Source: Oscillospiraceae bacterium (GTDB taxonomy: Bacteria > Bacillota > Clostridia > Oscillospirales > Oscillospiraceae). From it: 64,000 bases of DNA. The DNA is taken from the NCBI GenBank assembly GCA_021771635.1, contig JAETOQ010000002.1, positions 1 to 64,000 of the forward strand, read 5' to 3'. A program made the translations under genes and the position numbers. A model generated the notes under the pieces. It made no database searches. It saw nothing but the letters and a program-made list of their open reading frames with translations, and was not told where the DNA came from. Numbering within the stretch: the stretch's first letter is position 1; every line of letters begins with the position of its first letter. Below, in pieces: positions 19,601 to 26,832 of this stretch.

Positions 19601-20650
19601 CAGGGTGGGTTCAAAGCAGGCGCAGGTCTTGCCGGTGATGTCGTTTTTGATCTCGTCCAGCGTGTAGCCCAGGGCGATCTTGGTGGTGATCTTGGCGATG
19701 GGATAGCCGGTGGCCTTGGAAGCCAGGGCGGAGGAACGGGACACACGGGGATTGACCTCAATGACCGCATACTCGAAGGTGTCGGGATTCAGGGCCAGCT
19801 GGCAGTTGCAGCCGCCCACGATGCCCAGGTGGGTGATGATATCCAAAGACGCGGAGCGGAGCATCTGGAACTCCTTGTCCGCCAATGTCTGGGTGGGGGC
19901 CACCACGATAGAGTCACCGGTGTGGACGCCCACGGGGTCCAGGTTCTCCATGGAGCAGACGGCGATGACGTTGCCCACGCTGTCCCGCATGGTCTCGAAT
20001 TCGATCTCTTTCCATCCGAAAATAGCCTTCTCGATCAGGACCTGGGTGATAGGAGAGGCGTCAAGGCCCGTCTGGGCGATGACACGCAGCTCCGCCTCAT
20101 TCTGAGCCGCGCCGCCGCCGGCACCGCCCAGGGTGAAGGCGGGACGGACGATGACGGGATAGCCGATGCGGGCGGCCACTTCCAGAGCGCCCTCCACCGT
20201 CTCCGCAATGTCGGAGGCGATGACCGGCTGGCCGATCTCCGCCATGGCCTCCTTGAACAGCTCCCGGTCCTCAGCCCGGGAGATGGCACGGGCCGAGGTG
20301 CCCAGCAGGCGGACGCCCTGCTCCTCCAAAAAGCCTTCCTTGTCCAACTGCATGGCCAAGGTCAATCCGGTCTGGCCGCCCAGGCCCGCCAGGATGCTGT
20401 CGGGTCTTTCCTTTTTGATGATGCGCTTGATGGTGTCAACGGTCAGCGGTTCCAGGTAAATTTCATCCGCCATAGCCTGGTCGGTCATGATGGTGGCGGG
20501 GTTGGAGTTGCACAGCACCACATTGACACCCGCCTCCTTCAGAATGCGGCAGGCCTGGGCGCCGGCGTAGTCGAACTCAGCGGCCTGACCGATAACGATG
20601 GGGCCGGAGCCGATCACCAGAACTTTTTTGATGCTTTTATCCAGAGGCAT
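16613..20650 (-). CDS. carB: Carbamoyl-phosphate synthase large chain fused to diaminopimelate epimerase, 1345 aa
   Basis: One uninterrupted frame. Residues 1-1060 are a complete CarB: two ATP-grasp halves (VIGSGPIVIGQAAEFDYAG; VLGSGPIRIGQGIEFDYSS), an oligomerisation region and a C-terminal MGS-like allosteric domain ending TELIDICHLR. From about residue 1069 a complete DapF follows without a gap (KLKFAKMQTCGNDYIF ... GSGETMACGTGACA). No ATG, GTG or TTG with a ribosome binding site occurs at the junction. Expected products are carbamoyl phosphate for pyrimidines and arginine, and meso-DAP for lysine and wall. The second DapF catalytic Cys is present; the first is Ala (GAMAGNALRC). carA lies directly upstream with a TAATG overlap. 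Confidence 0.92.
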   Translation of the reverse strand: MPLDKSIKKVLVIGSGPIVIGQAAEFDYAGAQACRILKEAGVNVVLCNSNPATIMTDQAMADEIYLEPLTVDTIKRIIKKERPDSILAGLGGQTGLTLAMQLDKEGFLEEQGVRLLGTSARAISRAEDRELFKEAMAEIGQPVIASDIAETVEGALEVAARIGYPVIVRPAFTLGGAGGGAAQNEAELRVIAQTGLDASPITQVLIEKAIFGWKEIEFETMRDSVGNVIAVCSMENLDPVGVHTGDSIVVAPTQTLADKEFQMLRSASLDIITHLGIVGGCNCQLALNPDTFEYAVIEVNPRVSRSSALASKATGYPIAKITTKIALGYTLDEIKNDITGKTCACFEPTLDYIVVKMPKWPFDKFADASRKLGTQMKATGEVMSIAPSFEMALMKAVRGAEVGLDSLNRKPDPDDHAPIWERLRRVDDHRIFTVFEALKSGVSIGEIFGITRIDRWFLAKLKKMADFELALEKDGLTAEHYEAGKRMGYPDDTLKRLAQADALPVPAKTAVYKMVDTCGAEFDAETPYFYSTFDQFCESRTFPRSGKPVIMVLGSGPIRIGQGIEFDYSSVHCVWTLKELGYEVVIVNNNPETVSTDYDTADRLYFEPLFPEDVMHIIDVEKPVGVVVAFGGQTAIKLTKFLDSHGIPILGTSAESIDMAEDRERFDELLERFSIKRPQGRGVLGMEQALAAAHELGYPVLLRPSYVIGGQNMVIAHNDEDVRTYMEVILSGKIENPVLVDQYLMGKELEVDVISDGKDVLIPGVMQHIERTGVHSGDSIAVYPPFSIGDKMLKVIVDCSEKLALSLGTRGLINIQYLIYQNDLYVIEVNPRASRTVPYISKVTGVPMVDLATRVMVGQPLASLGYGTGLYKQPPYVAVKVPVFSFEKITDANAALSPEMKSTGEVLGLGKDMQEALFKGLVSAGYKVEKEQRGGVLISVNHRDQPEIVNIARKLDEMGYKLYATDGTAHEIEQLGTSVEVVGKLGQDNKVFQMLEDGRIDYVILTGSTEPNYIRDFIRLNHRCVQLGIPCLTSLDTANALTDILASRYTQQNTELIDICHLRSERQKLKFAKMQTCGNDYIFLENFRGEITCPESLCVSFCDRHYGVGADGIILMERSEQADARMRMFNSDGSEGAMAGNALRCMCKYLYDFGLVRKEEMTIETGKGVKTVKLYTTNGKVTSACVDMGRATLDTAALRFTIPEKTVVDYPVRIAGRPYNITCVDVGNPHCVVFCPRVDAVDIDFIGPRFEHAPYFPERINTEFIRVVNPSTIKMRVWERGSGETMACGTGACAAVVAAVANGLCSKGCDITVRVRGGDLVVNYTDETVTLTGDAKLVFTGEVEY

Positions 20651-21714
20651 TACCGGTCACCACCTTTCATAAGCTCCACAAAGCGGTCGAAGAGGAAGGA
20701 TGTATCTTTCGGCCCCGTGCAGGCCTCCGGGTGGAACTGTACGGTAAAGGCCCTCAAATCGGGATAGTCGATGCCCTCGCAGGTGCCGTCGTTGGCGTTG
20801 GCAAAGCTGACTTTGCCCAGCTTTACGGTGTCGGAGTCCACGGCGTAGCCGTGGTTTTGGCTGGTGATATACGTACGGACGCCGTTCAAGTCCCGGACAG
20901 GCTGGTTGACGCCCCGATGGCCGTATTTCAGCTTGTAAGTGGAGCCGCCCGCCGCCAGGGCCGTCAGCTGGTGCCCCAAGCAGATGCCGAACATGGGGAC
21001 CCTGCCCAGAAGCTTCTGGATCTGCTCGATCTGGAACACATTTTCCGCCGGGTCTCCCGGGCCGTTGGAGAGCATCACACCATCGGGGGCGGCCGCCAGG
21101 ATGTCCTCCGCCGGGGTATCGGCGGGCAGGACGGTGACGGTACAGCCACGCTTTTGCAGCTCCCGGATGATGTTGTGCTTCGCGCCGTAGTCCAGCAGAG
21201 AGACACGGAACTTCTCCTCTCCCTCCGCCGGGTGGACGGAGGAGGCTTTGCAGGTGACGGCGTTCACGACACCCGCCACCGCGTAGGTCTCCACCGGTGT
21301 CAGGTCGGCGGGCACCTTGCCGCAGATGGCGGCGTTCATGACGCCGTGCTCCCGGATGATCCGGGTCAGCTCCCGGGTGTCCACGCCGTACAGCCCCGGC
21401 ACGCCCTGCTCCTTCAGGAAGGTGTCCAGGTCGCAGTCCGTACGGAAGTTGGAGGGCACGTCGCACCACTCCCGGACCACATAGCCCTTCACACAGCAGG
21501 CGCCCTCAAAATCCTCCCGGATGATGCCGTAGTTGCCGATGAGGGGATAGGTCTGCATCACGATCTGCCCCGCGTAGCTGGGGTCCGTCAGTGTCTCGAT
21601 ATACCCGCACATGCCTGTGGTGAACACCAGTTCTCCCACCGTGTCGGCCTCGGCGCCAAAGCGAATCCCCTCAAACACCCGGCCATCCTGTAACACCAAA
21701 TAGCCTTTCTCCAT
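20650..21714 (-). CDS. carA: Carbamoyl-phosphate synthase small chain, 354 aa
   Basis: The glutamine amidotransferase subunit that feeds ammonia to CarB. The N-terminal CarA domain (LVLQDGRVFEGIRFGA) is followed by a class I amidotransferase domain with nucleophile GICLGHQ and the distal His in TVQFHPEA. Length is normal. The stop overlaps the carB start, so expression is coupled. Confidence 0.95.
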   Translation of the reverse strand: MEKGYLVLQDGRVFEGIRFGAEADTVGELVFTTGMCGYIETLTDPSYAGQIVMQTYPLIGNYGIIREDFEGACCVKGYVVREWCDVPSNFRTDCDLDTFLKEQGVPGLYGVDTRELTRIIREHGVMNAAICGKVPADLTPVETYAVAGVVNAVTCKASSVHPAEGEEKFRVSLLDYGAKHNIIRELQKRGCTVTVLPADTPAEDILAAAPDGVMLSNGPGDPAENVFQIEQIQKLLGRVPMFGICLGHQLTALAAGGSTYKLKYGHRGVNQPVRDLNGVRTYITSQNHGYAVDSDTVKLGKVSFANANDGTCEGIDYPDLRAFTVQFHPEACTGPKDTSFLFDRFVELMKGGDR

Positions 21715-21766
21715 GCTCTCCTCCTGCTTTTGACCGCATTTCGTCTATTTTACATGATTTGATGAC

Positions 21767-21795
21767 ATTATGATGGTTTTTTTCCCAACAGTCAA
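21767..21795 (-). promoter_or_regulatory. Promoter of carA-carB
   Basis: Minus strand -35 TTGACT, 17 bp, -10 CATAAT, about 55 nt upstream of the carA start. No PyrR-type leader structure was recognised. Confidence 0.6.
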
Positions 21796-21910
21796 CGTCT
21801 CCCGGCAATTTTTGAAGTAGACTTTCCGGAAAAATAGGTACTACTTTTTGTGCACTTTTGCAAAGGTGGACCTTTTTGCCGAAAACCGTGCCGAATTGCC
21901 GCGAATAGCG

Positions 21911-21939
21911 TTGCAAGGATGTCTTTTTCTGCGTATAAT
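21911..21939 (+). promoter_or_regulatory. Promoter of the PAS-repeat gene
   Basis: -35 TTGCAA, 17-bp spacer, perfect -10 TATAAT, 33 nt before the GTG start. Confidence 0.8.
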
Positions 21940-21971
21940 AGAGCCATCACACAACAGGGGGAGGTTCCGCT

Positions 21972-24263
21972 GTGGCAAAGCACCTGCGTAAATTTACAAC
22001 CGCGTTTCAGCAGAGCCGCATCCCCTTTCTGCTGGCGGAGGTCATCACCGACGGACAGGGGAACATGGTGGACCTGGTCTGCCGGTTTGCCAACCGTGCC
22101 GCCGCCTCTCTTCTGCAGCTTCCGGCGGAGGACCTTCAGGGCCAGCGGTTCACCCGCCGGTGCCTCTCCCGGCGTCTGGCGGAGCTGAAACCGCTGGAAA
22201 CAGTGGCCTTCTCCGGTTCCACCGCCTCTTTTTCCTACAACACGGTCCTGGGACAGACACTTTCCGTCACCTGCTACCAGGCCATGTACGGCATGGTCGG
22301 CTGTATCCTGGAACCGGTCCGGGAGCACGGCCAGGACTCGGATGCCCTTCCGGCTGAAGCACTTCCCTGTGCCTCGGCGGTGATCGAGCTGGGGCGGGGC
22401 GGCGTCCGCTGTCTCTCCTTCAACCAGAAGCTGTGCACCCTGACCGGCTGGAACCGGACCGAGCTGCTGAACCAGTTTGCCGAGGACTTTTCCGCACTGG
22501 TAGAGCCGGAGGATTGGCCGGAACTGCTCCAGATCCTGCTGGACGCCGCCCGGGACGGCCGCCTGACAGACCACGAATTCCGGCTCCGCCGGAAGGACGC
22601 TCCCTCCCTTTGGGTCGAGCTCCGGGCGGAGATCCTGCCCCTTGGAATGGGCAGTTACAGGCTCCACGCGCTCTTCCTGGATGTCGACCGCCGCCGGCGG
22701 TCCCAGGAGCAGACCGCTGCCTCTTTCCAGCAGGTGACAACAGCACAGGACCAGCTGTCCACCCTGTTCAACAGCCTGCCCGGCGGCTACTGCCTCCTTC
22801 GCAGAGAGGCTGATGGCGCGGCCCTCTCTCCCCTTTTTGTCAGCCGCGGCCTTTCCCGGCTGTTGGGGCTTTCCGTGCCGGAGCTGACGCACCGGCTGGC
22901 ATCGGATCCGCTGTGGCTTCTGTCCTCCGGGGAGCGGGAGGCCCTGTCCGCCGCCGCGGATCAGGCCAGGACCGCCGGAGACTCCCTGCGGTATCCCTGC
23001 CAGCTGCATCTGCAAGACCGCGCCGTCTGGGCCGCTTTGGAACTCTCCTGGCAGCTCCAGGCGGATGGCTCCTGTCTGGTCTGCGCCGCCTGTTTTGACC
23101 GGACCGCCGATCTGAAATCCCACACCGAGCTGCAATTCCGTGCCCAGCTGTGCGACCTGCTGCTGGACCGCTCCCGCACCCTCAGCTTTGACTACGATCC
23201 TGTCTCGGACACCATGCGCATCGAGCGGCACAACGACACCGGCCACCGGATCACCCATGTCATTGAACAATACCGCACCTCCCTGGCTGATGCCCCATTC
23301 GTCCATCCGGAGGACCGCAAAAAGCTGTCTGCCGCTGTCAAGCGCCTTTCCAACCGTCCCGGCGCCGAAACGCTGGAATACCGGGGGGACTACGATGGGC
23401 AGGGCTGGCGGTGGTACCGCCTGTCCTGGGTCAGTCTGTTTGACGGCCGGGGCAATGTGACCCGCCTGTTGGGGAAGAGCGAGGATATCTCCCAGAGCGA
23501 GGCCGCCGCGCAGCGGTTCCGCAGCCTTATGTCCCGGCAGAAAAAACTGGCTCCCGGCGTTTTGGCCTCCGCCAGGCTGGATCTGGCGAAGGACCGCATT
23601 CTGGATGCAAAGGGCAGCAGCCGCTATCTGACACAGGTGCTGTTCGGCAACACGGCGGACGCCTGCCTGCACCATCTGCGGGACAATGTGCCCGATGATG
23701 CCCAGCGCCGGCAGTTCGACGCCCTCTTCCGCCGGGGGGCCCTGCTGGCCGCCTTCCACCAGGGCGAGACTGTTTTCTCCCTGGAGCACCGCTTCCTCAC
23801 CGGTGACGGCGTCCCTGTCTGGGCCAGCACCACCGTGGAGCTGGCGGAGGACCCGGATACCCTGCATATCACAGCGTTCTGCACAGTCTCCTGCGCTGAC
23901 GGCCAGCGCTATCAAAGCGCGGTGCTGGACGCTTTGGCCCGCCGGGGCTATGACTTTGTCCTGGCAGTCAATTCCGCCAGCGGCGTCTGCCAGATGTACG
24001 GCGGGCAGGTCTCCCTTCCCGCCGGGACCACCTACCGCTCGCTGACGGCAAAATACCTCTCGGACCAGGCTCCCTCACGCCAGCGGACGGCTATCCGCCG
24101 CGCGGTGCGCCTGGAGACGATTTTGAACGCATTGCAAAATCAGGACACGTATACGTACACCTGCGTCCTGGATACCCCGGAGGGCACCCAGTGCAGGCAG
24201 TTCACCTCCTCCTGGCTGGACCGGGAGGCCGGCGTCCTGCTGGTGACGCTGGGCAGCCAGTAA
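21972..24263 (+). CDS. Multi-PAS-domain protein without a recognisable output domain, 763 aa
   Basis: GTG start after GGGGGAGG. About five to six PAS-like units can be seen: about 1-120, 130-245 (IELGRGGVRCLSFNQKLCTLTGW...), 255-375 (LSTLFNSLPGGY), 390-510 (ending WYRLSWVSLFDGRGN.TRLLG.SEDI, a PAC motif), 530-655 and 665-760. No GGDEF, EAL, HisKA or methyl-accepting segment follows; the protein stops within the last PAS-like unit at LLVTLGSQ. Many clostridial proteins of this architecture continue into GGDEF or kinase domains, so this may be truncated, or may act through protein contacts. It is cytoplasmic and transcribed alone. Confidence 0.7.
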   Translation: MAKHLRKFTTAFQQSRIPFLLAEVITDGQGNMVDLVCRFANRAAASLLQLPAEDLQGQRFTRRCLSRRLAELKPLETVAFSGSTASFSYNTVLGQTLSVTCYQAMYGMVGCILEPVREHGQDSDALPAEALPCASAVIELGRGGVRCLSFNQKLCTLTGWNRTELLNQFAEDFSALVEPEDWPELLQILLDAARDGRLTDHEFRLRRKDAPSLWVELRAEILPLGMGSYRLHALFLDVDRRRRSQEQTAASFQQVTTAQDQLSTLFNSLPGGYCLLRREADGAALSPLFVSRGLSRLLGLSVPELTHRLASDPLWLLSSGEREALSAAADQARTAGDSLRYPCQLHLQDRAVWAALELSWQLQADGSCLVCAACFDRTADLKSHTELQFRAQLCDLLLDRSRTLSFDYDPVSDTMRIERHNDTGHRITHVIEQYRTSLADAPFVHPEDRKKLSAAVKRLSNRPGAETLEYRGDYDGQGWRWYRLSWVSLFDGRGNVTRLLGKSEDISQSEAAAQRFRSLMSRQKKLAPGVLASARLDLAKDRILDAKGSSRYLTQVLFGNTADACLHHLRDNVPDDAQRRQFDALFRRGALLAAFHQGETVFSLEHRFLTGDGVPVWASTTVELAEDPDTLHITAFCTVSCADGQRYQSAVLDALARRGYDFVLAVNSASGVCQMYGGQVSLPAGTTYRSLTAKYLSDQAPSRQRTAIRRAVRLETILNALQNQDTYTYTCVLDTPEGTQCRQFTSSWLDREAGVLLVTLGSQ

Positions 24264-24300
24264 GGCAGCTCTTTCGGCGGTCTGCCATTGAGATCAAAAA

Positions 24301-24329
24301 GCCCGCGCCTGGATGATCCAGGCGCGGGC
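24301..24329. terminator. Bidirectional terminator between the PAS gene and the lepA tail
   Basis: GCCCGCGCCTGGA / TCCAGGCGCGGGC stem. On the minus strand it is followed by five T, on the plus strand by CGTTTCATTTA. Confidence 0.8.
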
Positions 24330-24337
24330 CGTTTCAT

Positions 24338-24505
24338 TTATGTGTCCAGTTTACAAAAGAGCGCTGCGATATCCGCCGTAATGTCCTCCATGGTGCAGCC
24401 GATGCCCAGTAACTCGTTGGTATACACGCCGCCGTTCATTTCACCCGGCTGGAAGGCTTCCTCCTCCGCCTCCACGGTGCCCAGGGACCGCATCTTCTTT
24501 TTGCC
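24338..24505 (-). pseudogene. Vestigial second copy of the lepA 3' end
   Basis: On the minus strand this reads [11 protein letters not shown], as in the functional lepA tail, but with different third-position bases, then continues EAEEEAF and on to a stop at 24338 (...DIAALFCKLDT). Ten matching residues are encoded by DNA that differs at six synonymous sites. It lies beyond the functional stop codon, separated by about 150 nt of structured sequence. Confidence 0.65.
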
Positions 24506-24656
24506 CGCCCCACAAAATCCTTGATTTTGCGGGGACCCCGTATTAGATCTGACCGGACAGGCAAAGCCCGCCCGGTCCAAGATTTTTCGCCATAGGCGAA
24601 AAATACTTGTACGCCGCTTCCGCGGCGGCTCGCTGCCGCTGGCAGAGGGCAAAAAG
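24506..24656 (-). repeat. Structured palindromic element between lepA and its vestigial tail
   Basis: Four successive hairpins read on the minus strand: CGCCGC-GGAA-GCGGCG, a CAAG/CUUG-bounded stem around UUUUUCGCC/GGCGAAAAA, GACCGG...CCGGUC around GGGCUUUGCC, and CCCCGCAAAAUC/GAUUUUGUGGGG. The first three recur with altered but still paired stems after mutS (40432-40566). Confidence 0.6.
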
Positions 24657-26462
24657 TTATTCGTCCAGCTTGAGCACCGCCAAAAACGCCTCCGTGGGCA
24701 CCTGTACAGTACCGAGAGAACGCATCTTCTTTTTGCCCTCTTTCTGCTTTTCCAGCAGCTTCTTTTTCCGGGTGACGTCGCCGCCGTAGCACTTGGCCAG
24801 CACGTCCTTGCGCATGGCCTTGATGGTCTCCCTGGCGATGATCCGGCCGCCGATGGCCGCCTGGATGGGGATCTCAAAGAGCTGGCGGGGCACATTCTCC
24901 TTCAGCTTTTCGCACAGCCGCCGGGCACGGGGATAGGCCTTGTCCTTGTGGGCAATGAAGCTCAGGGCGTCCACCTTGTCGCCGTTTAAGAGCAGGTCCA
25001 CCTTCACCAGCTCGCTGGGCCGGTAGTCGGACAGCTCATAGTCCAGCGAGGCGTAGCCCTTGGTGTTTGCTTTTAAGGTGTCAAAGAAGTCGTAAATGAT
25101 CTCGTTCAGGGGCATCTGATAGTGCATCTCCACCAGATTCGTGTCCAGATACTGCATGTCCTTGAACTCGCCCCGGCGGTTCTGGCACAGGGGCATGATG
25201 TTGCCCACATACTCGTTGGGGGTGATGATGGAGACCTTGACGTAAGGCTCCTCCGCGTGCTCGATGACAGCCGGGTCCGGGTAGTTGTGGGGGTTGTCCA
25301 CCCGCACCTGTGAGCCATCGGTCTTGTAGACATGGTAGATGACAGAGGGCAGCGTGGTCACCAGGTCCAGGTCGAATTCCCGTTCCAGCCGCTCTTGGAT
25401 GACCTCCATGTGGAGCATTCCCAAAAAACCGCAGCGGAAACCAAAGCCCAGCGCCACGGAGGATTCCGGCTCGAAGCTCAGGGAGGCGTCGTTCAACTGC
25501 AGCTTTTCCAGGGCGTCCCGGAGATCGGGGTACTTGCTGCCGTCCTCGGTATAAATGCCGCAGTAGACCATGGGCTGCACCGGGCGGTAACCCGGCAGGG
25601 CCTCCGCCGTGGGCTCGGCGGCGTCGGTGACCGTATCGCCCACCTGGGTGTCCTTCACGTTTTTGATGGAGGCGGTGAAGTAGCCCACCTCGCCGGCCTC
25701 CAGCTGATCGCAGGGCTCCATACCCAGGGGCAGCAGATGGCCGCACTCCACCACCTGATAAACGGCGCCGGAGGCCATCAGTTTCACCGTCTGACCTGTC
25801 CGGATGGAGCCCTCCATCAGCCGCATATAGACGATGACGCCCCGGTAGCTGTCATACTGGCTGTCGAAAATCAGGGCTTTCAGGGGCGCGTTCACGTCGC
25901 CGGTAGGGGCGGGGACATTTTTCACAATGTCCTCCAGCACGGCGTCGATGTTGATGCCCATCTTGGCGGAGATCTCCGGCGCGTCCATGGCGGGCAGGCC
26001 GATGATGTCCTCCACCTCGTGCTTGGCCTTCTGGGGATCGGCGGCGGGCAGGTCGATCTTGTTGAACACCGGCAGGATCTCCAGATCGTGCTCCATGGCA
26101 AGATAGGTGTTGGCCAGGGTCTGGGCCTCCACGCCCTGGGTGGCGTCCACCACCAGCACCGCGCCCTCGCAGGCCGCCAGGGACCGTGAGACCTCATAGT
26201 TGAAGTCCACATGGCCCGGGGTGTCAATGAGGTTCAGCTCATAGATCTGTCCGTCCTGAGCTTTGTAGTTCAGGCGGACGGCCCGGGCCTTGATGGTGAT
26301 GCCCCGCTCTCTTTCCAAATCCATGTTGTCCAGCAGCTGGCTTTCCATCTGCCGCTGGCTCACCGCCTCGCACTTTTCCAGCAGGCGGTCCGCCAGTGTG
26401 GACTTGCCGTGGTCAATGTGGGCGATGATACTGAAATTTCGAATATTGTTTTGTTTTGTCAT
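24657..26462 (-). CDS. lepA: Elongation factor 4 (LepA), 601 aa
   Basis: A ribosome back-translocating GTPase. G1 is [14 protein letters not shown]3 DTPGHVDF and G4 NKID, followed by domains II, III, V and the LepA-specific C-terminal domain ending [11 protein letters not shown]. Full length and intact. The ribosome binding site is AAGGAGG. The first 17 codons and a ten-codon stretch near the end use lower-GC synonymous codons than the vestigial copies flanking the gene, while the interior has ordinary GC-rich codons. A minus-strand terminator follows the vestige. Confidence 0.96.
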   Translation of the reverse strand: MTKQNNIRNFSIIAHIDHGKSTLADRLLEKCEAVSQRQMESQLLDNMDLERERGITIKARAVRLNYKAQDGQIYELNLIDTPGHVDFNYEVSRSLAACEGAVLVVDATQGVEAQTLANTYLAMEHDLEILPVFNKIDLPAADPQKAKHEVEDIIGLPAMDAPEISAKMGINIDAVLEDIVKNVPAPTGDVNAPLKALIFDSQYDSYRGVIVYMRLMEGSIRTGQTVKLMASGAVYQVVECGHLLPLGMEPCDQLEAGEVGYFTASIKNVKDTQVGDTVTDAAEPTAEALPGYRPVQPMVYCGIYTEDGSKYPDLRDALEKLQLNDASLSFEPESSVALGFGFRCGFLGMLHMEVIQERLEREFDLDLVTTLPSVIYHVYKTDGSQVRVDNPHNYPDPAVIEHAEEPYVKVSIITPNEYVGNIMPLCQNRRGEFKDMQYLDTNLVEMHYQMPLNEIIYDFFDTLKANTKGYASLDYELSDYRPSELVKVDLLLNGDKVDALSFIAHKDKAYPRARRLCEKLKENVPRQLFEIPIQAAIGGRIIARETIKAMRKDVLAKCYGGDVTRKKKLLEKQKEGKKKMRSLGTVQVPTEAFLAVLKLDE

Positions 26463-26832
26463 GACGATAAAGCCTCCTTGGGCAAGTCCACCGGGGCCCC
26501 ATCGAAGATGGGGCGCGCCGCGTATTGAAATAAAAACAGAGGGGGCCCCGCAAAATCAAAGATTTTGTGGGGAGAGAAGGAAGGAACACAGCGGAGCTTT
26601 CGCCGCTAGGCGGAAGCGGAGCGGGCGGAGTATCTTCCGACGAGGTCGATATGGGCAATGATGCTGAAATTCCGAATGTTGCTCTGTTTTGTCATCACGA
26701 TAAAACCTCCTTGGGCAAGTCCGCGCCGCTTCGCGCGGATGGGTGTCCAGGCGTTCCGGCTTCGCCAAAACCTTACCGCCGCTCCGTCAACCCCTCCTCA
26801 GGGCTCCAAGTTCCATATTCAGGAGGATGCTC
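26463..26832. other. Upstream region of lepA: palindromes plus a duplicated gene start
   Basis: This 370-nt gap holds, in transcription order, a short GC-rich stretch, a copy of the lepA ribosome binding site and first 17 codons (26643-26722), a hairpin-rich block (26496-26605, including CCCCACAAAATC/GATTTTGCGGGG and CCCCATC-TTC-GATGGGG), then the functional ribosome binding site. The hairpin module also occurs after lepA in inverted orientation. Confidence 0.6.
26606..26695 (-). pseudogene. Vestigial second copy of the lepA 5' end, 29-codon ORF
   Basis: Starts [17 protein letters not shown], as in lepA (MTKQNNIRN...), then leaves homology and stops at codon 30. It keeps its own AAGGAGG ribosome binding site, and the sequence before it (GGACTTGCCCAAGGAGG) is identical to that before the functional start. 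It may be translated as a short peptide upstream of lepA. Confidence 0.7.

Noticed and set aside
21792-23915. 707-aa minus-strand ORF opposite the PAS gene
   Set aside because: It begins inside the PAS coding region and runs across its promoter. Composition is that of a shadow, and the PAS frame has a promoter, ribosome binding site and domain pattern.
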